A stretch of DNA of 47,996 bases from Clostridia bacterium (GCA_017463405.1 JAFTPJ010000005.1:1-47996), one strand, 5' to 3'. Positions 8,088-17,970 are shown, numbered from the stretch's first letter. Numbers and translations: made by a program. Notes: generated from the sequence alone by a model not told the origin.

Positions 8088-11000
8088 TTAAGCTGCCTCG
8101 GTAATGGTAACCGTATCAGCATATATTGCGAAGAAATCCTCCAAGCCTTGATCCGCAAGACCAACAAACTCAACGACCCAGAACGCGTTAGCCGACTTAT
8201 GGAAGCACGACATATCAACAAATGCAATTTCATCTGCCGCAACTTCAGTGATAGCATAGCACCAACCATCTTGATCTACCAATTCTATCGAAGAAGCATC
8301 TCCGACGTTTAACGCAATGAATGCATTTGCAAAATCCTGCACTGTTGAATCTGCAGTCAAATCATATGACTCATCACTCTCTATGTTGGAGAACGGAACC
8401 TTTTGCAACATAACGAGCATACTGTCACTCTCAAAAAGCTTAACAAGCTCTGTCTCGTCGGAAGCTTCAAGATCTGCGGGCATTTGAACAGTCAATTCAC
8501 CCAAGGTATAAACCGCAAGGAATTCAACGCTATCCGCGTATTCGAAGTAATCCCATACCAAATCCTCGAAGACATCGATATCGCATCCGTATGCGATCAT
8601 CCAAAATGCATCATCAGTCTTGACAAAGGTTGCCAGTGCCTTGTAGGTCGCGTCGCCGTCGACAATTTCAGCTTCGACATACGTCACGCCGCTCTCGGTT
8701 ATCACCTCAAGATCACCGAGCGCATTCGCCGCAACGAATGCCGCAGCAAACTCCTCTACGGTCGACTCGGAGGTCAGGTTCATATCGCCAAGCGCGTCGA
8801 ACGCAAACTTCTTCATCAGCACCTTGGTATCGTCGGAGGCGTAGGCAATGTCATAGCCTTCTTCAACGATTTCTTCAAAATCCTCGTTCAGCGTGATGGA
8901 GAGCGAATCCTTGACAAACGTCCTCGCCTCTGCTTCATTGGGGGCGTCAACCACGCCGATCTCCGTCTTGTTGCCGTCGGAACAGATGACCGTAATCATT
9001 GCAATCGAGGAGTTCCATGTTTCGTCTTTCTTGATTGCATCCCACTGTGCCAGCGTGCCATCGAAGCGGATCGTCGAGAAGGATTTGCTATAGCGGAATA
9101 CATTTTTCTCAATCAAGGTCAGCGATGCGGGCAGATTCAGCTCGGTCAAGGACTTACAGGACTTGAACGCCTCGGCGCCGATGGAGGTGATGTCACCCAG
9201 AATCGTCACTTCCGCCAAGGATTCGCATCCGCCTGCAAAAAGATACGGCATAATCGAGGTCACTTTAGAGGGAAGCGTGATGCTTGTCAGAGACTCACAG
9301 CCGTAAAATGCGTATCCGCCGATCTTTTCGACGCTTTCGGGAATTTCAATGTTATTGAGAGACTTACAGTGATAGAATGCGGAGTCCTCAATCTCCACTA
9401 TTTCATCGTGGAGAATAACTGTTTCCATACCCGTGCAGTAGTAGAATACCGCAAAGCCGAGAACCTTCATGCTCTTGGGAATTTCGATCGATTTGATCGC
9501 GTAGCAGTTGTGGAACGCGTACTCACCGATGCTTTCCACGCTGTTGCCCAGCGTTACCGTTTCCAACAGCACGCACTGTGCAAACGCATCGTCGCCGATG
9601 ACCTTCACGCCGTTACCGATCTTGGCAGAGGTCAGGGACGAGCAACCGTAGAAAGTACTGCGGTAAATCTCGGTAACCTGATCCGGGATCTCGATCGACT
9701 GCAAGGATGCGCATGCTTGGAATGCGGACTCACCGATCGAGCTCAGAGTTGCGGGAAGGGATACGGTCTTCAAAGCGGCACAATCCTTGAATACATACTC
9801 ATCCAGAATGGTCAGCTTATCACCGAACGAAATCTCCTCGAGTGCAATGGCATCACAGAATGCGTAAGCGCCGAGACGCTCAAGGCTGTCGGGTATATCG
9901 ACCGTCTTCAATTCCTTACAATGGCAGAACGCGTACTGTCCGATACGGGTGACCGCATCGGGAATATCGAGCGCCTTCAGCTTGGTGCAGTTATAGAACG
10001 CATAGTCACCGATCAGCTCCAGGCTTGCGGGCAGATCAACGGTCTCCAGATTGGAGCAACCCCTGAACACACCGATATAAATCGTTGTGATATTATCGGG
10101 GATATCGATCGAGGTCAGCCCAGTACAATCCTTGAATGCGTAGTTCCCGATATAAGTCACGTGCTCGGGAAGCACCATTTCGGTCAAGCCGCTACACCCC
10201 TCAAAGGCGGAAACGCCAATGCTGGTAATGTGCGTGGGAATGTTAAATTCGGTCAAACCGTTGAGTCCCTTGAATACGGCCTCACCCAGCGTGGTAATGG
10301 AGTTGGGGAGCTCGATGCTCGTCAGAGAGGTACAACCGGAGAACGCGGACTTACCGAGGTTTTTGATACCCTCGTACAGCTTTACCTCCGCAAGATTGAC
10401 GCAATCCTGGAAGAAGTAATCGCCGATTTCCTCTATGCCCTCGGGAATTTCAACGCTCGTCAGTCCAATGCAACCTTTCAATGCCGCGTCACCGATATCG
10501 GTCAGACCGGACGGAAGCGCGATCTCGGTAAAGAGAACACAGTTTTCAAACGCATTGTCACCGATTGCGGTAACGGTCGAGGGGATCGTAATGCCCGTAA
10601 GCGCGGTGCAATCCTTGAATGCAGCCGCACCGATTGCGGTCAGCTTTTCAGGAAGCGGGAAGGTCGTAAAGCCAATACAGCCCTCGAATGAGCTGTCACC
10701 GATTGCGGTTACGGATGCGGGAATGGTGATCTGCGTCAGGGCGGTACAGCCCTTGAAAGCAGAATTGCTGATCTTGGTCAGGCTGTCGGGAATGGTAACT
10801 TTTGTAAGAGACGTACAACCCTCGAATGCGGAGTCGCTCAACTCGGGCCCCGTGATGTTAACGGTTGTCAGCCCTGCGGGAACGAACTTTGCGCTGTTAT
10901 ACGCATCACTTGCACCGAAAATGTATCCGAGGAAGGTATTTTCGGTTCTGCTTCCGCCAACAAATGCCAGCGTTGCTGTAGCGATCTTACGGCAATCCTT

Positions 11001-11720
11001 GAACGCGCCGTTGCCGATCGACTGCAAATTTGCGGGAATCGTCAGATCAGTCAGTGCGGTGCATTCCTGGAACGCATTGACGCCGATCGAGGTCAGATTT
11101 GCGGGAAAATCCAGCTTTGCGATCTTTGCGCACTTCAAAAACGCATTTCCCTCGATGGTTTTCAGATATCCGCCGAAGGTAATGGTTTCAAGCGATTCGC
11201 ACAGCGTAAACGCATAAGACTCGATCGTATCGACGTAACCGCCGATTTCGATGCTTGTAATAGAGAAGTTGATGTAAAAGGCATTTCTGGCAATGGAGGT
11301 AACCTTTTTGCCGTTATGATATGCGGGAATCACAACCGAGGTGCTTTTTCCGTCATAACCGGAAACCGCGCAGGTTCCGTCCGCATTGTCCTTGAACTTC
11401 AGCCCCGCGGTTGCAACAAGAGTCTTTCCGCAGGACTTACACTTGTTATCGGTACCGTAGTCGTGCGTACCGAGTGTACAATCCTGTATAATCGTATCGC
11501 CGCCTATGTTGGGACCCGTAGAGCTGTCCTCTGATCCGATGGAGTCACCGCTATTGGTAGTATTCTCATTCGGATCTGTTGTCGATTCGTTTTCGCGATT
11601 TTCGGTGGTTCCGTCGGTGGTGGACCCCTCGGTTCCGTTTCCGCCGCAGGAAGCCAGCGACACGGTAAAGGAAAGCGCCAGAATCATACAAAGCCACACG
11701 ATCCATCTTTTGTTTCTCAT
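8088..11720 (-). CDS. BspA-like leucine-rich-repeat lipoprotein (LRR_5 type)
   Basis: 1210 residues. A lipoprotein signal ends at LASC (Cys25), followed by a Ser/Thr/Asn/Glu-rich linker and a short HDYGTDNKCKSCGK segment. From about residue 138 to 900 run roughly 31 repeats of ~23 residues with the pattern IGxxAFxxCxxLTxIxIPxxVT, the Treponema pallidum/BspA type. After repeat 5 there is an irregular unit (LGYIFGA) common in these proteins. The C-terminus holds two copies (~935-1067 and ~1068-1210) of a domain starting around TLNEDFEE/TVQMPADLE and ending FWMIAY/FWVVEF. The protein should sit on the outer face of the membrane and bind proteins or glycans. The start is fixed by AAGGAGGAG. It has its own promoter. 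Confidence 0.92.
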   Translation of the reverse strand: MRNKRWIVWLCMILALSFTVSLASCGGNGTEGSTTDGTTENRENESTTDPNENTTNSGDSIGSEDSSTGPNIGGDTIIQDCTLGTHDYGTDNKCKSCGKTLVATAGLKFKDNADGTCAVSGYDGKSTSVVIPAYHNGKKVTSIARNAFYINFSITSIEIGGYVDTIESYAFTLCESLETITFGGYLKTIEGNAFLKCAKIAKLDFPANLTSIGVNAFQECTALTDLTIPANLQSIGNGAFKDCRKIATATLAFVGGSRTENTFLGYIFGASDAYNSAKFVPAGLTTVNITGPELSDSAFEGCTSLTKVTIPDSLTKISNSAFKGCTALTQITIPASVTAIGDSSFEGCIGFTTFPLPEKLTAIGAAAFKDCTALTGITIPSTVTAIGDNAFENCVLFTEIALPSGLTDIGDAALKGCIGLTSVEIPEGIEEIGDYFFQDCVNLAEVKLYEGIKNLGKSAFSGCTSLTSIELPNSITTLGEAVFKGLNGLTEFNIPTHITSIGVSAFEGCSGLTEMVLPEHVTYIGNYAFKDCTGLTSIDIPDNITTIYIGVFRGCSNLETVDLPASLELIGDYAFYNCTKLKALDIPDAVTRIGQYAFCHCKELKTVDIPDSLERLGAYAFCDAIALEEISFGDKLTILDEYVFKDCAALKTVSLPATLSSIGESAFQACASLQSIEIPDQVTEIYRSTFYGCSSLTSAKIGNGVKVIGDDAFAQCVLLETVTLGNSVESIGEYAFHNCYAIKSIEIPKSMKVLGFAVFYYCTGMETVILHDEIVEIEDSAFYHCKSLNNIEIPESVEKIGGYAFYGCESLTSITLPSKVTSIMPYLFAGGCESLAEVTILGDITSIGAEAFKSCKSLTELNLPASLTLIEKNVFRYSKSFSTIRFDGTLAQWDAIKKDETWNSSIAMITVICSDGNKTEIGVVDAPNEAEARTFVKDSLSITLNEDFEEIVEEGYDIAYASDDTKVLMKKFAFDALGDMNLTSESTVEEFAAAFVAANALGDLEVITESGVTYVEAEIVDGDATYKALATFVKTDDAFWMIAYGCDIDVFEDLVWDYFEYADSVEFLAVYTLGELTVQMPADLEASDETELVKLFESDSMLVMLQKVPFSNIESDESYDLTADSTVQDFANAFIALNVGDASSIELVDQDGWCYAITEVAADEIAFVDMSCFHKSANAFWVVEFVGLADQGLEDFFAIYADTVTITEAA

Positions 11721-11805
11721 TTTTCTCCTCCTTAAAAAGAAAGTACATGGCGCCGTTCTCAAAAAGGCTTACCATTCCCTTTTGATACACGACGATCAGC
11801 ATGCA

Positions 11806-11835
11806 CATTATAACATATATAAATAAAAAAGTCAA
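11806..11835 (-). promoter_or_regulatory. Promoter of the LRR lipoprotein gene
   Basis: Minus strand: TTGACT (11835-11830), 18-bp spacer, TGT then TATAAT (11811-11806), an extended -10. The leader is about 80 bases. Confidence 0.8.
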
Positions 11836-11844
11836 GCGTTATCC

Positions 11845-11896
11845 AAAAATTGAGCCAACTGCACAAAAAACGATACCGATTTTTGTGCAGTTGGCT
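11845..11896 (-). terminator. Intrinsic terminator of the LamG-phosphoesterase gene
   Basis: 17-bp stem (11896-11880 with 11869-11853), about 10-base loop, then CAATTTTT on the minus strand. It lies 8 bases after the stop and insulates the LRR promoter. Confidence 0.88.
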
Positions 11897-11904
11897 TGAA
11901 CTGT

Positions 11905-13728
11905 TTATTCCGCTCCGAACAGTTGCAGGGGCTTATAGCCGTCGCGCACTGTAGAATAATACTCCACCGCAACGATATCTCCTTCCTCGGAGAAATAGAA
12001 CATTGCTACCATACCCGTTCCACCGTCCTTGAAATCGCCGTCCATCGTCTGCGGATCGACCAGCACCTGGATAACCTCGTTGCCGTGGTCGCCCGTTTGT
12101 GTGGAGATCACAACCGTTTCTGCCGACATGTGTCCGCTCATGATCATATAGATGTTCTCATGCTTGGACACCAGCTTTTCCCAGATGTCGTCACCGTCGT
12201 TGTTGGTGGGATCGTAGTAGGACGCGGAGGGAGCGTAGTCCTCGCCCGTTTCCAGAAGCGATCCGTCCTTTTCAAGATATGCGTGCGTGGTAATGATCAC
12301 GCGGTGCTCGGGATGTGCCTCGATCACGCCGCTCGCCCACGCGATCACGTCGTCCTTCATGCCGAAGTCCAGGCACAGGATCAGATAGTCGATCTCACCG
12401 ACCGTCAGTTCCTGATAGCAATTGGCAATCGAGCTCTCGCGGTAATAGCCCCTGATCTGATTTGCATACGTCTCATGGGTTGCAAAGTAGTGGTCCAGTT
12501 GGGCGGGCGTGTCATGATTCATGCCCCACAGCAGAGAATACGGCACCACACCGTCCATCTGCGTGATCGCATCCTTGGCGTACACCCACTCGGGGTCGGT
12601 GTCCTTTTCGGTGATATCCCCCATTCCGAACACGTATTGGATGTTCTTTGCCTCCACATTGTCGACAATCCACTTATAAAGGTTTGGAAGAGAATCGCGG
12701 TATGCCGCCCGTCTGCCCGTGTAATCGTCGTTTCCGCCGTAAAACGCCAGCGTCTGCGTATCTCCGACAACCGCAAAGGAATACGCATACTCGCCCGTGT
12801 ACGCTTGAGATGCGTCGTAGAAATCGCGACTGCAGACAAAGTCATAGCCGTTTCCGCTCATGTCCGTGACCGTTCCGAACGCCTCTTTTCCGCGCAGATC
12901 GTACAGCGCGATCAGATTTTCGTCACCGTCACCGATGCCGTTCGTGTAGTCATTGCGGAGTTCTGCCGTCGTACGCACGTCGGAAAAGAGCGCCAGCTCT
13001 TTGATCTCACCCGCAAAGAACCGCGGATTATCGTCCTGGCGGTCTCCGCCGACGGTAAACGGGATGAGAGTAACCGACTGTCCATACGCCTGAAACGGCA
13101 TTCCGTTGGGAGATTCGTTCATCTGCTGCTCCAGCACGCCGTTGACATAACAGCGCGCATAGCCTGCCTCGATGTTCAGCACGACCGTCAGATAGAGCCA
13201 CTCGCCCGTGCGCACATCCACATCCTCAAAAAGAATTCTGTGCTCCACGTAGGTTTTATCGAGATAACACAGGTACGGGTTGCCGTTTTTGTGGATTTCA
13301 AAGCTGATGCAGTTTTTTCTTGACTGATCCGAATTGCTCAAGATCGCGCCGGCTCGGTCGTCAAAATTTGCATCCAAACGGAGCCATACTGAAATGGTAT
13401 AGGGTGCCTGCGCGTAAGAGCGTCCGACCTCGCAGATACCGTTTGCATCAAAGGAGAAGCCGTCATAATCCTCCGCAGCGGGCGGTGTGGGCGGCGTGTC
13501 GTACACGGGCTCGGGAGTCGTCGTCTCCTCGGGATTGCTTGTTTCCTCGGGTACGCTCGATTCCTCGGGCGTGCTCGACACCTCGGGCGTGCTCGATTCC
13601 TCAGGTGCGGACGTACCGTCGGGCTGCGAGGTGGAATCGGCGGTGACCCCCTCCTCCGTGCCAGCCCCGCAGGCACAGAAGCATACCATCAACAGACACA
13701 TCAAAAGGCATAGCAATCGTTTCTTCAT
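11905..13728 (-). CDS. Lipoprotein with LamG-like domain and calcineurin-like phosphoesterase domain
   Basis: 607 residues. The signal peptide ends FCAC (Cys20). A Pro/Glu/Ser/Thr linker with repeated SSTPEE-like units covers ~30-70. Residues ~75-270 look like a concanavalin/LamG jelly roll (YTISVWLRLD, GEWLYLTVVLN, FFAGEIKELALFSDVRT). Residues ~290-600 form a metallophosphoesterase: VVGDTQ, GMGDITE, WGMNHD, TTHAY and SGHMS are the metal-ligand motifs. The first motif has Gln where many relatives have His, and the last has Ser for the final His. It probably binds a surface or dietary glycan and cleaves a phosphoester outside the cell; the substrate is unknown. ATG 13728 is chosen for the ACGGAGG before it. 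Confidence 0.85.
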   Translation of the reverse strand: MKKRLLCLLMCLLMVCFCACGAGTEEGVTADSTSQPDGTSAPEESSTPEVSSTPEESSVPEETSNPEETTTPEPVYDTPPTPPAAEDYDGFSFDANGICEVGRSYAQAPYTISVWLRLDANFDDRAGAILSNSDQSRKNCISFEIHKNGNPYLCYLDKTYVEHRILFEDVDVRTGEWLYLTVVLNIEAGYARCYVNGVLEQQMNESPNGMPFQAYGQSVTLIPFTVGGDRQDDNPRFFAGEIKELALFSDVRTTAELRNDYTNGIGDGDENLIALYDLRGKEAFGTVTDMSGNGYDFVCSRDFYDASQAYTGEYAYSFAVVGDTQTLAFYGGNDDYTGRRAAYRDSLPNLYKWIVDNVEAKNIQYVFGMGDITEKDTDPEWVYAKDAITQMDGVVPYSLLWGMNHDTPAQLDHYFATHETYANQIRGYYRESSIANCYQELTVGEIDYLILCLDFGMKDDVIAWASGVIEAHPEHRVIITTHAYLEKDGSLLETGEDYAPSASYYDPTNNDGDDIWEKLVSKHENIYMIMSGHMSAETVVISTQTGDHGNEVIQVLVDPQTMDGDFKDGGTGMVAMFYFSEEGDIVAVEYYSTVRDGYKPLQLFGAE

Positions 13729-13762
13729 AAAAACCTCCGTAAAAGCTGTAATCGATATATCC

Positions 13763-13791
13763 ATTATATATCAAACGGCGGCATTTTTCAA
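13763..13791 (-). promoter_or_regulatory. Promoter of the LamG-phosphoesterase gene
   Basis: Minus strand: TTGAAA (13791-13786), 17-bp spacer, TATAAT (13768-13763). Confidence 0.8.
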
Positions 13792-13833
13792 TTTACATTT
13801 GTACCAAAAAAGCAGGGACGTTTTTGTGCAATA

Positions 13834-15666
13834 TTATGATTCACAACCCCGATAGTTCTTCGCCTGCACGCGCCACATCTCGGCATATTTTCCGTTTCGG
13901 GCGATCAATTCATCATGCGAGCCACATTCGACAATCTGACCGCCGTCGAACATGTAAATCCGATCCGCCATGCGTGTGGTGGAGAGTCGGTGCGAAATGA
14001 AAATAACCGTTTTTTCCGCCGCGTTCTGCAAAATCGATTGGTTCAGCTCGTACTCTGCAATCGGGTCGAGCGCGCTCGACGGCTCATCCATGATGATGAG
14101 CTCGTACGGGTGCGCAAACGCGCGGGCAATAGCGATTTTTTGCGATTCCCCGCCCGACAGCCCAACGCCGTCTTTGGAAAACTCGCGCGTCAGCTGTGCA
14201 TCAAGCCCCGCGGGAATGCTTGCCAGCTTATCCGCAAAGGAGGCGGCGCGCAGTGCCTCTATCACTGTTTCACGGTCCGCATCACTGTAATCCCCACCCA
14301 TCACGTTCTCCGCAACCGTCGCGGCAAATACCTTGTAATCCTGAAATACCGCGCCGATGTGCTTGCGGTAGGCGTTGGGCTCGTAGGAGCGGATATCCTC
14401 GCCGTTGTAAAGAATCTGCCCCTCGCTTGGGTCATAAAGCCGCATCAGAAGCTTAATCAGCGTAGTCTTGCCCGCGCCGTTGTAGCCGACGAATGCAATC
14501 TTTTCCCCCTGTCGAATTTCCAGATCAATACCCTTCAGCACGCGCTCACCGTCCTTTGCAAACGGATAGGAAAAGCTCACGTTGCAAAGGCGGAGCGACC
14601 GAAGCTCCTCCAGCCCGCGCTCCTCACCCGTGATCTTGGGCTCGTATTCGAGAAATGTGCGCACCTTTTCGACGTACAGGCTGTGCTCGTTGAACTTGGT
14701 CAGATAGGTTCCCATATCGTTGATCATCCAGAACAGCTTTAAGGTCGCCGTCATGCTCGCCGAAAAATCGCCCAGCGAGAGCGCGGGATCAAGAATGTAG
14801 CGCACGATCAGATACGCGGTAACGCCACTGTACGGCAGGACATTACTCAACAGATGGGAAAGCAGGGCGATCCCGAACGTCCGCTTTGCGTATCGCATCG
14901 CACAATCAATTTTTTCCTCGGTCGTTTCGGCGTACTGTCGACGCAGATGCGCCGCAATCTCTCTCTGCCGCAGTTCCTTGGCATGATCGGGGAGATAGAA
15001 GATTCTGCCGATGTAGCTCAATTTTCGGTTGATAGGGTTCATCTCGAGGCTCTGCCAATAATTGATTTTGTTCAGTAGCAGATTGATGAGCACACCCGCC
15101 GTCACCAGCACCAGCAGTGCCACGGCAACGATCCAATCCATCGTCATCAACACGCCGAAAATAGCAAACGTGGAAATGATGCGATTGAGAAACAGGCTCA
15201 AATCCACCTGCATCCGTGCCGTGCGGGAATCCGCCTCGCGGATCGCCCAGATAAAATCGTTGTAAAACGTAGGGTCGTCATAACAGCTTTGATCCAACGA
15301 ACGTGCCTTTTCGTAAAGCTCGTTCTGCATACCCTCGTGAAGCGCTAAATCCGCCCGCGGTAGGTAGACCTCCAGCATCCACTTGTTGAACAGCTCAAAC
15401 AACGCATTGTAAGCGGCAAAAGCGATAATGTACCACAGGATTGTTAGAAACTCTACTCCGTTTTCCACTGCATCAAACAGGTATTTGAGAAACAGCACAC
15501 CGATGATATGATAAATCGCGCGTCCCACCGCCTCAACCAACGTGACCCAGATATATCCGGGCGTATACTTGAAGGTATATCCGAACATATACCACACGTT
15601 TTTGATAACACGTCCTGCCGAGTGCCGTTCCTTTTTCGGCTTCCGTGCTTCCTGCTTCGCGCTCAT
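13834..15666 (-). CDS. ABC exporter half-transporter (permease-ATPase), second subunit
   Basis: 610 residues: an N-terminal membrane domain of about six helices (~40-330) and a C-terminal ATPase. Walker A is VGYNGAGKTTLIKLL, the signature VGLSGGESQKIAIARAF, Walker B LIIMDEPSSALDP and the switch His is in ISHRLS. It pairs with the gene immediately upstream: the ATG at 15666 overlaps the other gene's TGA (ATGA), with GAGGAGGTGA as binding site inside that gene, so synthesis is coupled. Such heterodimeric type IV exporters move drugs, lipids or peptides outward. Both subunits keep complete ATPase motifs. The substrate is unknown; no precursor peptide gene is visible beside it. Confidence 0.92.
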   Translation of the reverse strand: MSAKQEARKPKKERHSAGRVIKNVWYMFGYTFKYTPGYIWVTLVEAVGRAIYHIIGVLFLKYLFDAVENGVEFLTILWYIIAFAAYNALFELFNKWMLEVYLPRADLALHEGMQNELYEKARSLDQSCYDDPTFYNDFIWAIREADSRTARMQVDLSLFLNRIISTFAIFGVLMTMDWIVAVALLVLVTAGVLINLLLNKINYWQSLEMNPINRKLSYIGRIFYLPDHAKELRQREIAAHLRRQYAETTEEKIDCAMRYAKRTFGIALLSHLLSNVLPYSGVTAYLIVRYILDPALSLGDFSASMTATLKLFWMINDMGTYLTKFNEHSLYVEKVRTFLEYEPKITGEERGLEELRSLRLCNVSFSYPFAKDGERVLKGIDLEIRQGEKIAFVGYNGAGKTTLIKLLMRLYDPSEGQILYNGEDIRSYEPNAYRKHIGAVFQDYKVFAATVAENVMGGDYSDADRETVIEALRAASFADKLASIPAGLDAQLTREFSKDGVGLSGGESQKIAIARAFAHPYELIIMDEPSSALDPIAEYELNQSILQNAAEKTVIFISHRLSTTRMADRIYMFDGGQIVECGSHDELIARNGKYAEMWRVQAKNYRGCES

Positions 15667-17480
15667 GCCGTCACCTCCTCTGTATAGTTGTCCGCCTGCT
15701 TGTGCCACATATCCGTGTATTTTCCGTTTTGTGCCAACAGTTCAGTATGTGTCCCCTCTTCAACGATCCTCCCATGCTCAAAAAGATACACACGATCCGC
15801 CACAGTAGCGGCTGAAAGGCGGTGCGAGATAAAGATCACGGTCCTGCCTTCGCACGCGGCAAACATGTTGCGATACATCTCCTGCTCGGCAATGGGGTCG
15901 AGCGCGCTGGTCGGCTCGTCCATCAGAATGATCTCCTGCTCTCCCGCAAAGATGCGGGCAATCGAAATCTTCTGCGCCTCCCCTCCCGAGAAAACCGCGC
16001 CCTCCTCGTCAAACTCCTTTGTTACCGCAGTGTCCATTCCGTGCGACAGCGTTGCAACCTTTTGTGCAACACCACTGCGTTCCAGCGCATCCTGCACCCG
16101 CGCGCGGTCATCCTCACGTACCCCGCGTAGCAACACGTTTTCGGCAACACTCGTCGCAAATAGCCTGTAATCCTGAAACACACAGCCAAACAGCGCGCGG
16201 TACGAGGACAGGCGGTAGGTCTTGACATTCTCTCCATTGAGCAGAATTTCGCCCTCGCTCGGATCGTACAAACGCATCAACAGCTTGATCAGCGTGCTCT
16301 TTCCCGCACCGTTGTGCCCCACGATAGCAATCCGCTCCCCTTTCCGTACGGTCAGGCTCACATTGTATAGAGCGGGCGTGTTCTGCCCCTCGTAGGTAAA
16401 GCCGAGGTGCGACAGCGTCAGCGTCTCAGGCACGGGTGCGGGCGGCGCATCCTCTATCTCGGGAATTTTGATCTCATACTCCAAAAAGCTCCTCAAATCA
16501 TCGATATAAAGTGAATTTTCGTCCAGTTTAAAGAACACGTCCCCTACGTACCTAAGATTTCCGGCGATCGACGTGATGGAATTGATCACCGCAAAGCAAT
16601 CTCCCACGAGCATATCCTTTATCACCAAGGTCTTAAAGGTCGCCAGAATCATACTGCCGCAGTAAACGATCACGCAAAAAATAATGTCGAACAGATAGCG
16701 GAAAAACATCATTTTATAGCCGTACTTCCGCACCGTTTCCTTCAGATCGCGAACACTGCTGTGCAATCTCCGAAACATCACGCGCCACATCTCGGTCAAG
16801 CGCATTTCCTTGGAAAAATCCGTCAGATAAAAGGTGCGCTGTACGTAATCCTTCTGTCGGTTGATCTCCCGACGGCGCACGCGGTATTCGTACTGCAAGC
16901 GGTTTCTCCGCTTACCGACAATCACCGTTACAAGCAACGGAATCAGAGCGAGAACCAGAAACAAGGGATCGATCGACGCGATCAGCGCGCTCGAGGAAAC
17001 CACGTATACCACAACCCATATCACGTCGGCAAAATTGTTCAGCACGGTAAATGCACGTCCCGACGCCTCGCCCGTAGCCCTGACATAGGTGTCGTAAAAG
17101 TCCGAGCGCTCAAAGCAGGCAAGTTCCACTTCCACCGCTTTTTTCTGAAACAGTCCTTGTATGTATGCTTCCACCCGAGGATTGTGCAACTGCCGATAAT
17201 AATCAACAATCAAAGTGAAAATCGATGTAAACAGAACATATCCGAAGATACATCCCAATGTAATCAGAATTTCAGTCAGCGGTCTTTGCTCTTGCAATGC
17301 GTTAATCGCATAAAACAGCAAATACGTCCCTGACAAAAAGCTTTCCACTGCGCTCAACAACGTACTGACGAAGGTCAGTATCAGTACCCCCGGCGCCGAG
17401 CGCCAAATAAAGCCGAGCATGTAGCAATTGTTTTTCCACGTCCGCTTCCAATCAATCTTCTTTTTTTCGTCCTTTGCCAT
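15663..17480 (-). CDS. ABC exporter half-transporter (permease-ATPase), first subunit
   Basis: 605 residues with the same plan as its partner: membrane domain (~25-330), then ATPase with VGHNGAGKSTLIKLL (Walker A), AVFSGGEAQKISIARIF (signature, Phe replacing the usual Leu), IILMDEPTSALDP (Walker B) and ISHRLS. It opens the two-gene operon under a consensus promoter. ATG 17480 is preceded by GGGAAAGGGG. A small XRE regulator starts about 200 bases away on the other strand, from the opposite side of the promoter region, and may regulate the pair. The two proteins probably form an exporter heterodimer in the membrane. Confidence 0.92.
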   Translation of the reverse strand: MAKDEKKKIDWKRTWKNNCYMLGFIWRSAPGVLILTFVSTLLSAVESFLSGTYLLFYAINALQEQRPLTEILITLGCIFGYVLFTSIFTLIVDYYRQLHNPRVEAYIQGLFQKKAVEVELACFERSDFYDTYVRATGEASGRAFTVLNNFADVIWVVVYVVSSSALIASIDPLFLVLALIPLLVTVIVGKRRNRLQYEYRVRRREINRQKDYVQRTFYLTDFSKEMRLTEMWRVMFRRLHSSVRDLKETVRKYGYKMMFFRYLFDIIFCVIVYCGSMILATFKTLVIKDMLVGDCFAVINSITSIAGNLRYVGDVFFKLDENSLYIDDLRSFLEYEIKIPEIEDAPPAPVPETLTLSHLGFTYEGQNTPALYNVSLTVRKGERIAIVGHNGAGKSTLIKLLMRLYDPSEGEILLNGENVKTYRLSSYRALFGCVFQDYRLFATSVAENVLLRGVREDDRARVQDALERSGVAQKVATLSHGMDTAVTKEFDEEGAVFSGGEAQKISIARIFAGEQEIILMDEPTSALDPIAEQEMYRNMFAACEGRTVIFISHRLSAATVADRVYLFEHGRIVEEGTHTELLAQNGKYTDMWHKQADNYTEEVTA

Positions 17481-17511
17481 GCTTTTGCCCCTTTCCCGTG
17501 TTGATACGTTC

Positions 17512-17540
17512 ATTATAACACAAAAAGTACACCTTGTCAA
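17512..17540 (-). promoter_or_regulatory. Consensus promoter of the ABC exporter operon
   Basis: Minus strand: TTGACA (17540-17535), 17-bp spacer, TGT then TATAAT (17517-17512). Just beyond, between this promoter and the XRE gene, inverted repeats such as TTGAA-N5-TTCAA (17552-17566) could be regulator sites. Confidence 0.88.
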
Positions 17541-17678
17541 TCAACAGATAGTTGAAAACCGTTCAATTACTTTTTTATTATATCATACGCAATTTCAAAA
17601 GTCAACCTTTTTGGGTTAATTATTTTGAGTTAAAAAAGGTAAAATATAAGCGTAGAATAAAATCAAAGGAGTTGCATC

Positions 17679-17921
17679 ATGAACATTGGAGCAGCCGTGC
17701 GGGAGCGCATACTGGAATTGTGCAAAGAAAGAAACATTACGATCAACAAGCTTGCCACCATCAGCGGAATTACGCAGTCCACCTTAAATAATATCATCAG
17801 CGGAAGAAACAACGGCGCGACCGTTTCCACCGTCAAAAAGATTTGTGACGGATTGGAGATTACCATTCAGGAGTTTTTTCAATCTCCCCTGTTTTTGAAT
17901 CTGGAGCAGGAGATCAGATAA
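17679..17921 (+). CDS. Small XRE-family helix-turn-helix regulator
   Basis: 80 residues, one Cro/C1-type DNA-binding domain filling the whole protein: INKLATISGITQSTLNNII is the helix-turn-helix and VSTVKKICDGLEITIQEFF the following helices. The start has AAAGGAG at good distance. Many clostridial genomes have such one-domain regulators, and some respond to peptides or cell-wall stress. It is divergent from the ABC exporter operon and ends at a strong hairpin, so it is a single-gene unit. No ligand domain is present. I see only a weak promoter for it. Confidence 0.88.
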   Translation: MNIGAAVRERILELCKERNITINKLATISGITQSTLNNIISGRNNGATVSTVKKICDGLEITIQEFFQSPLFLNLEQEIR

Positions 17922-17964
17922 ACACATCACCGCAAGCCGGCAATCGGCTTGCGGTGATGTGTTT
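17920..17964. terminator. Hairpin terminator between XRE and PHP genes
   Basis: A 20-bp perfect stem (17920-17939 with 17945-17964), loop of 5. The left arm overlaps the XRE stop codon. The tails (GTTT on +, TTT on -) are weak, but the position between convergent genes fits termination of both. Confidence 0.75.
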
Positions 17965-17970
17965 ATGATA

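Noticed and set aside
8403..10691. 762-codon open frame on + opposite the LRR gene
   Set aside because: It is a shadow of the repetitive LRR coding sequence; no ribosome site and no family-like protein.
11896..13323. 475-codon open frame on + opposite the LamG-phosphoesterase
   Set aside because: Antisense shadow; starts inside the terminator and lacks a ribosome site.
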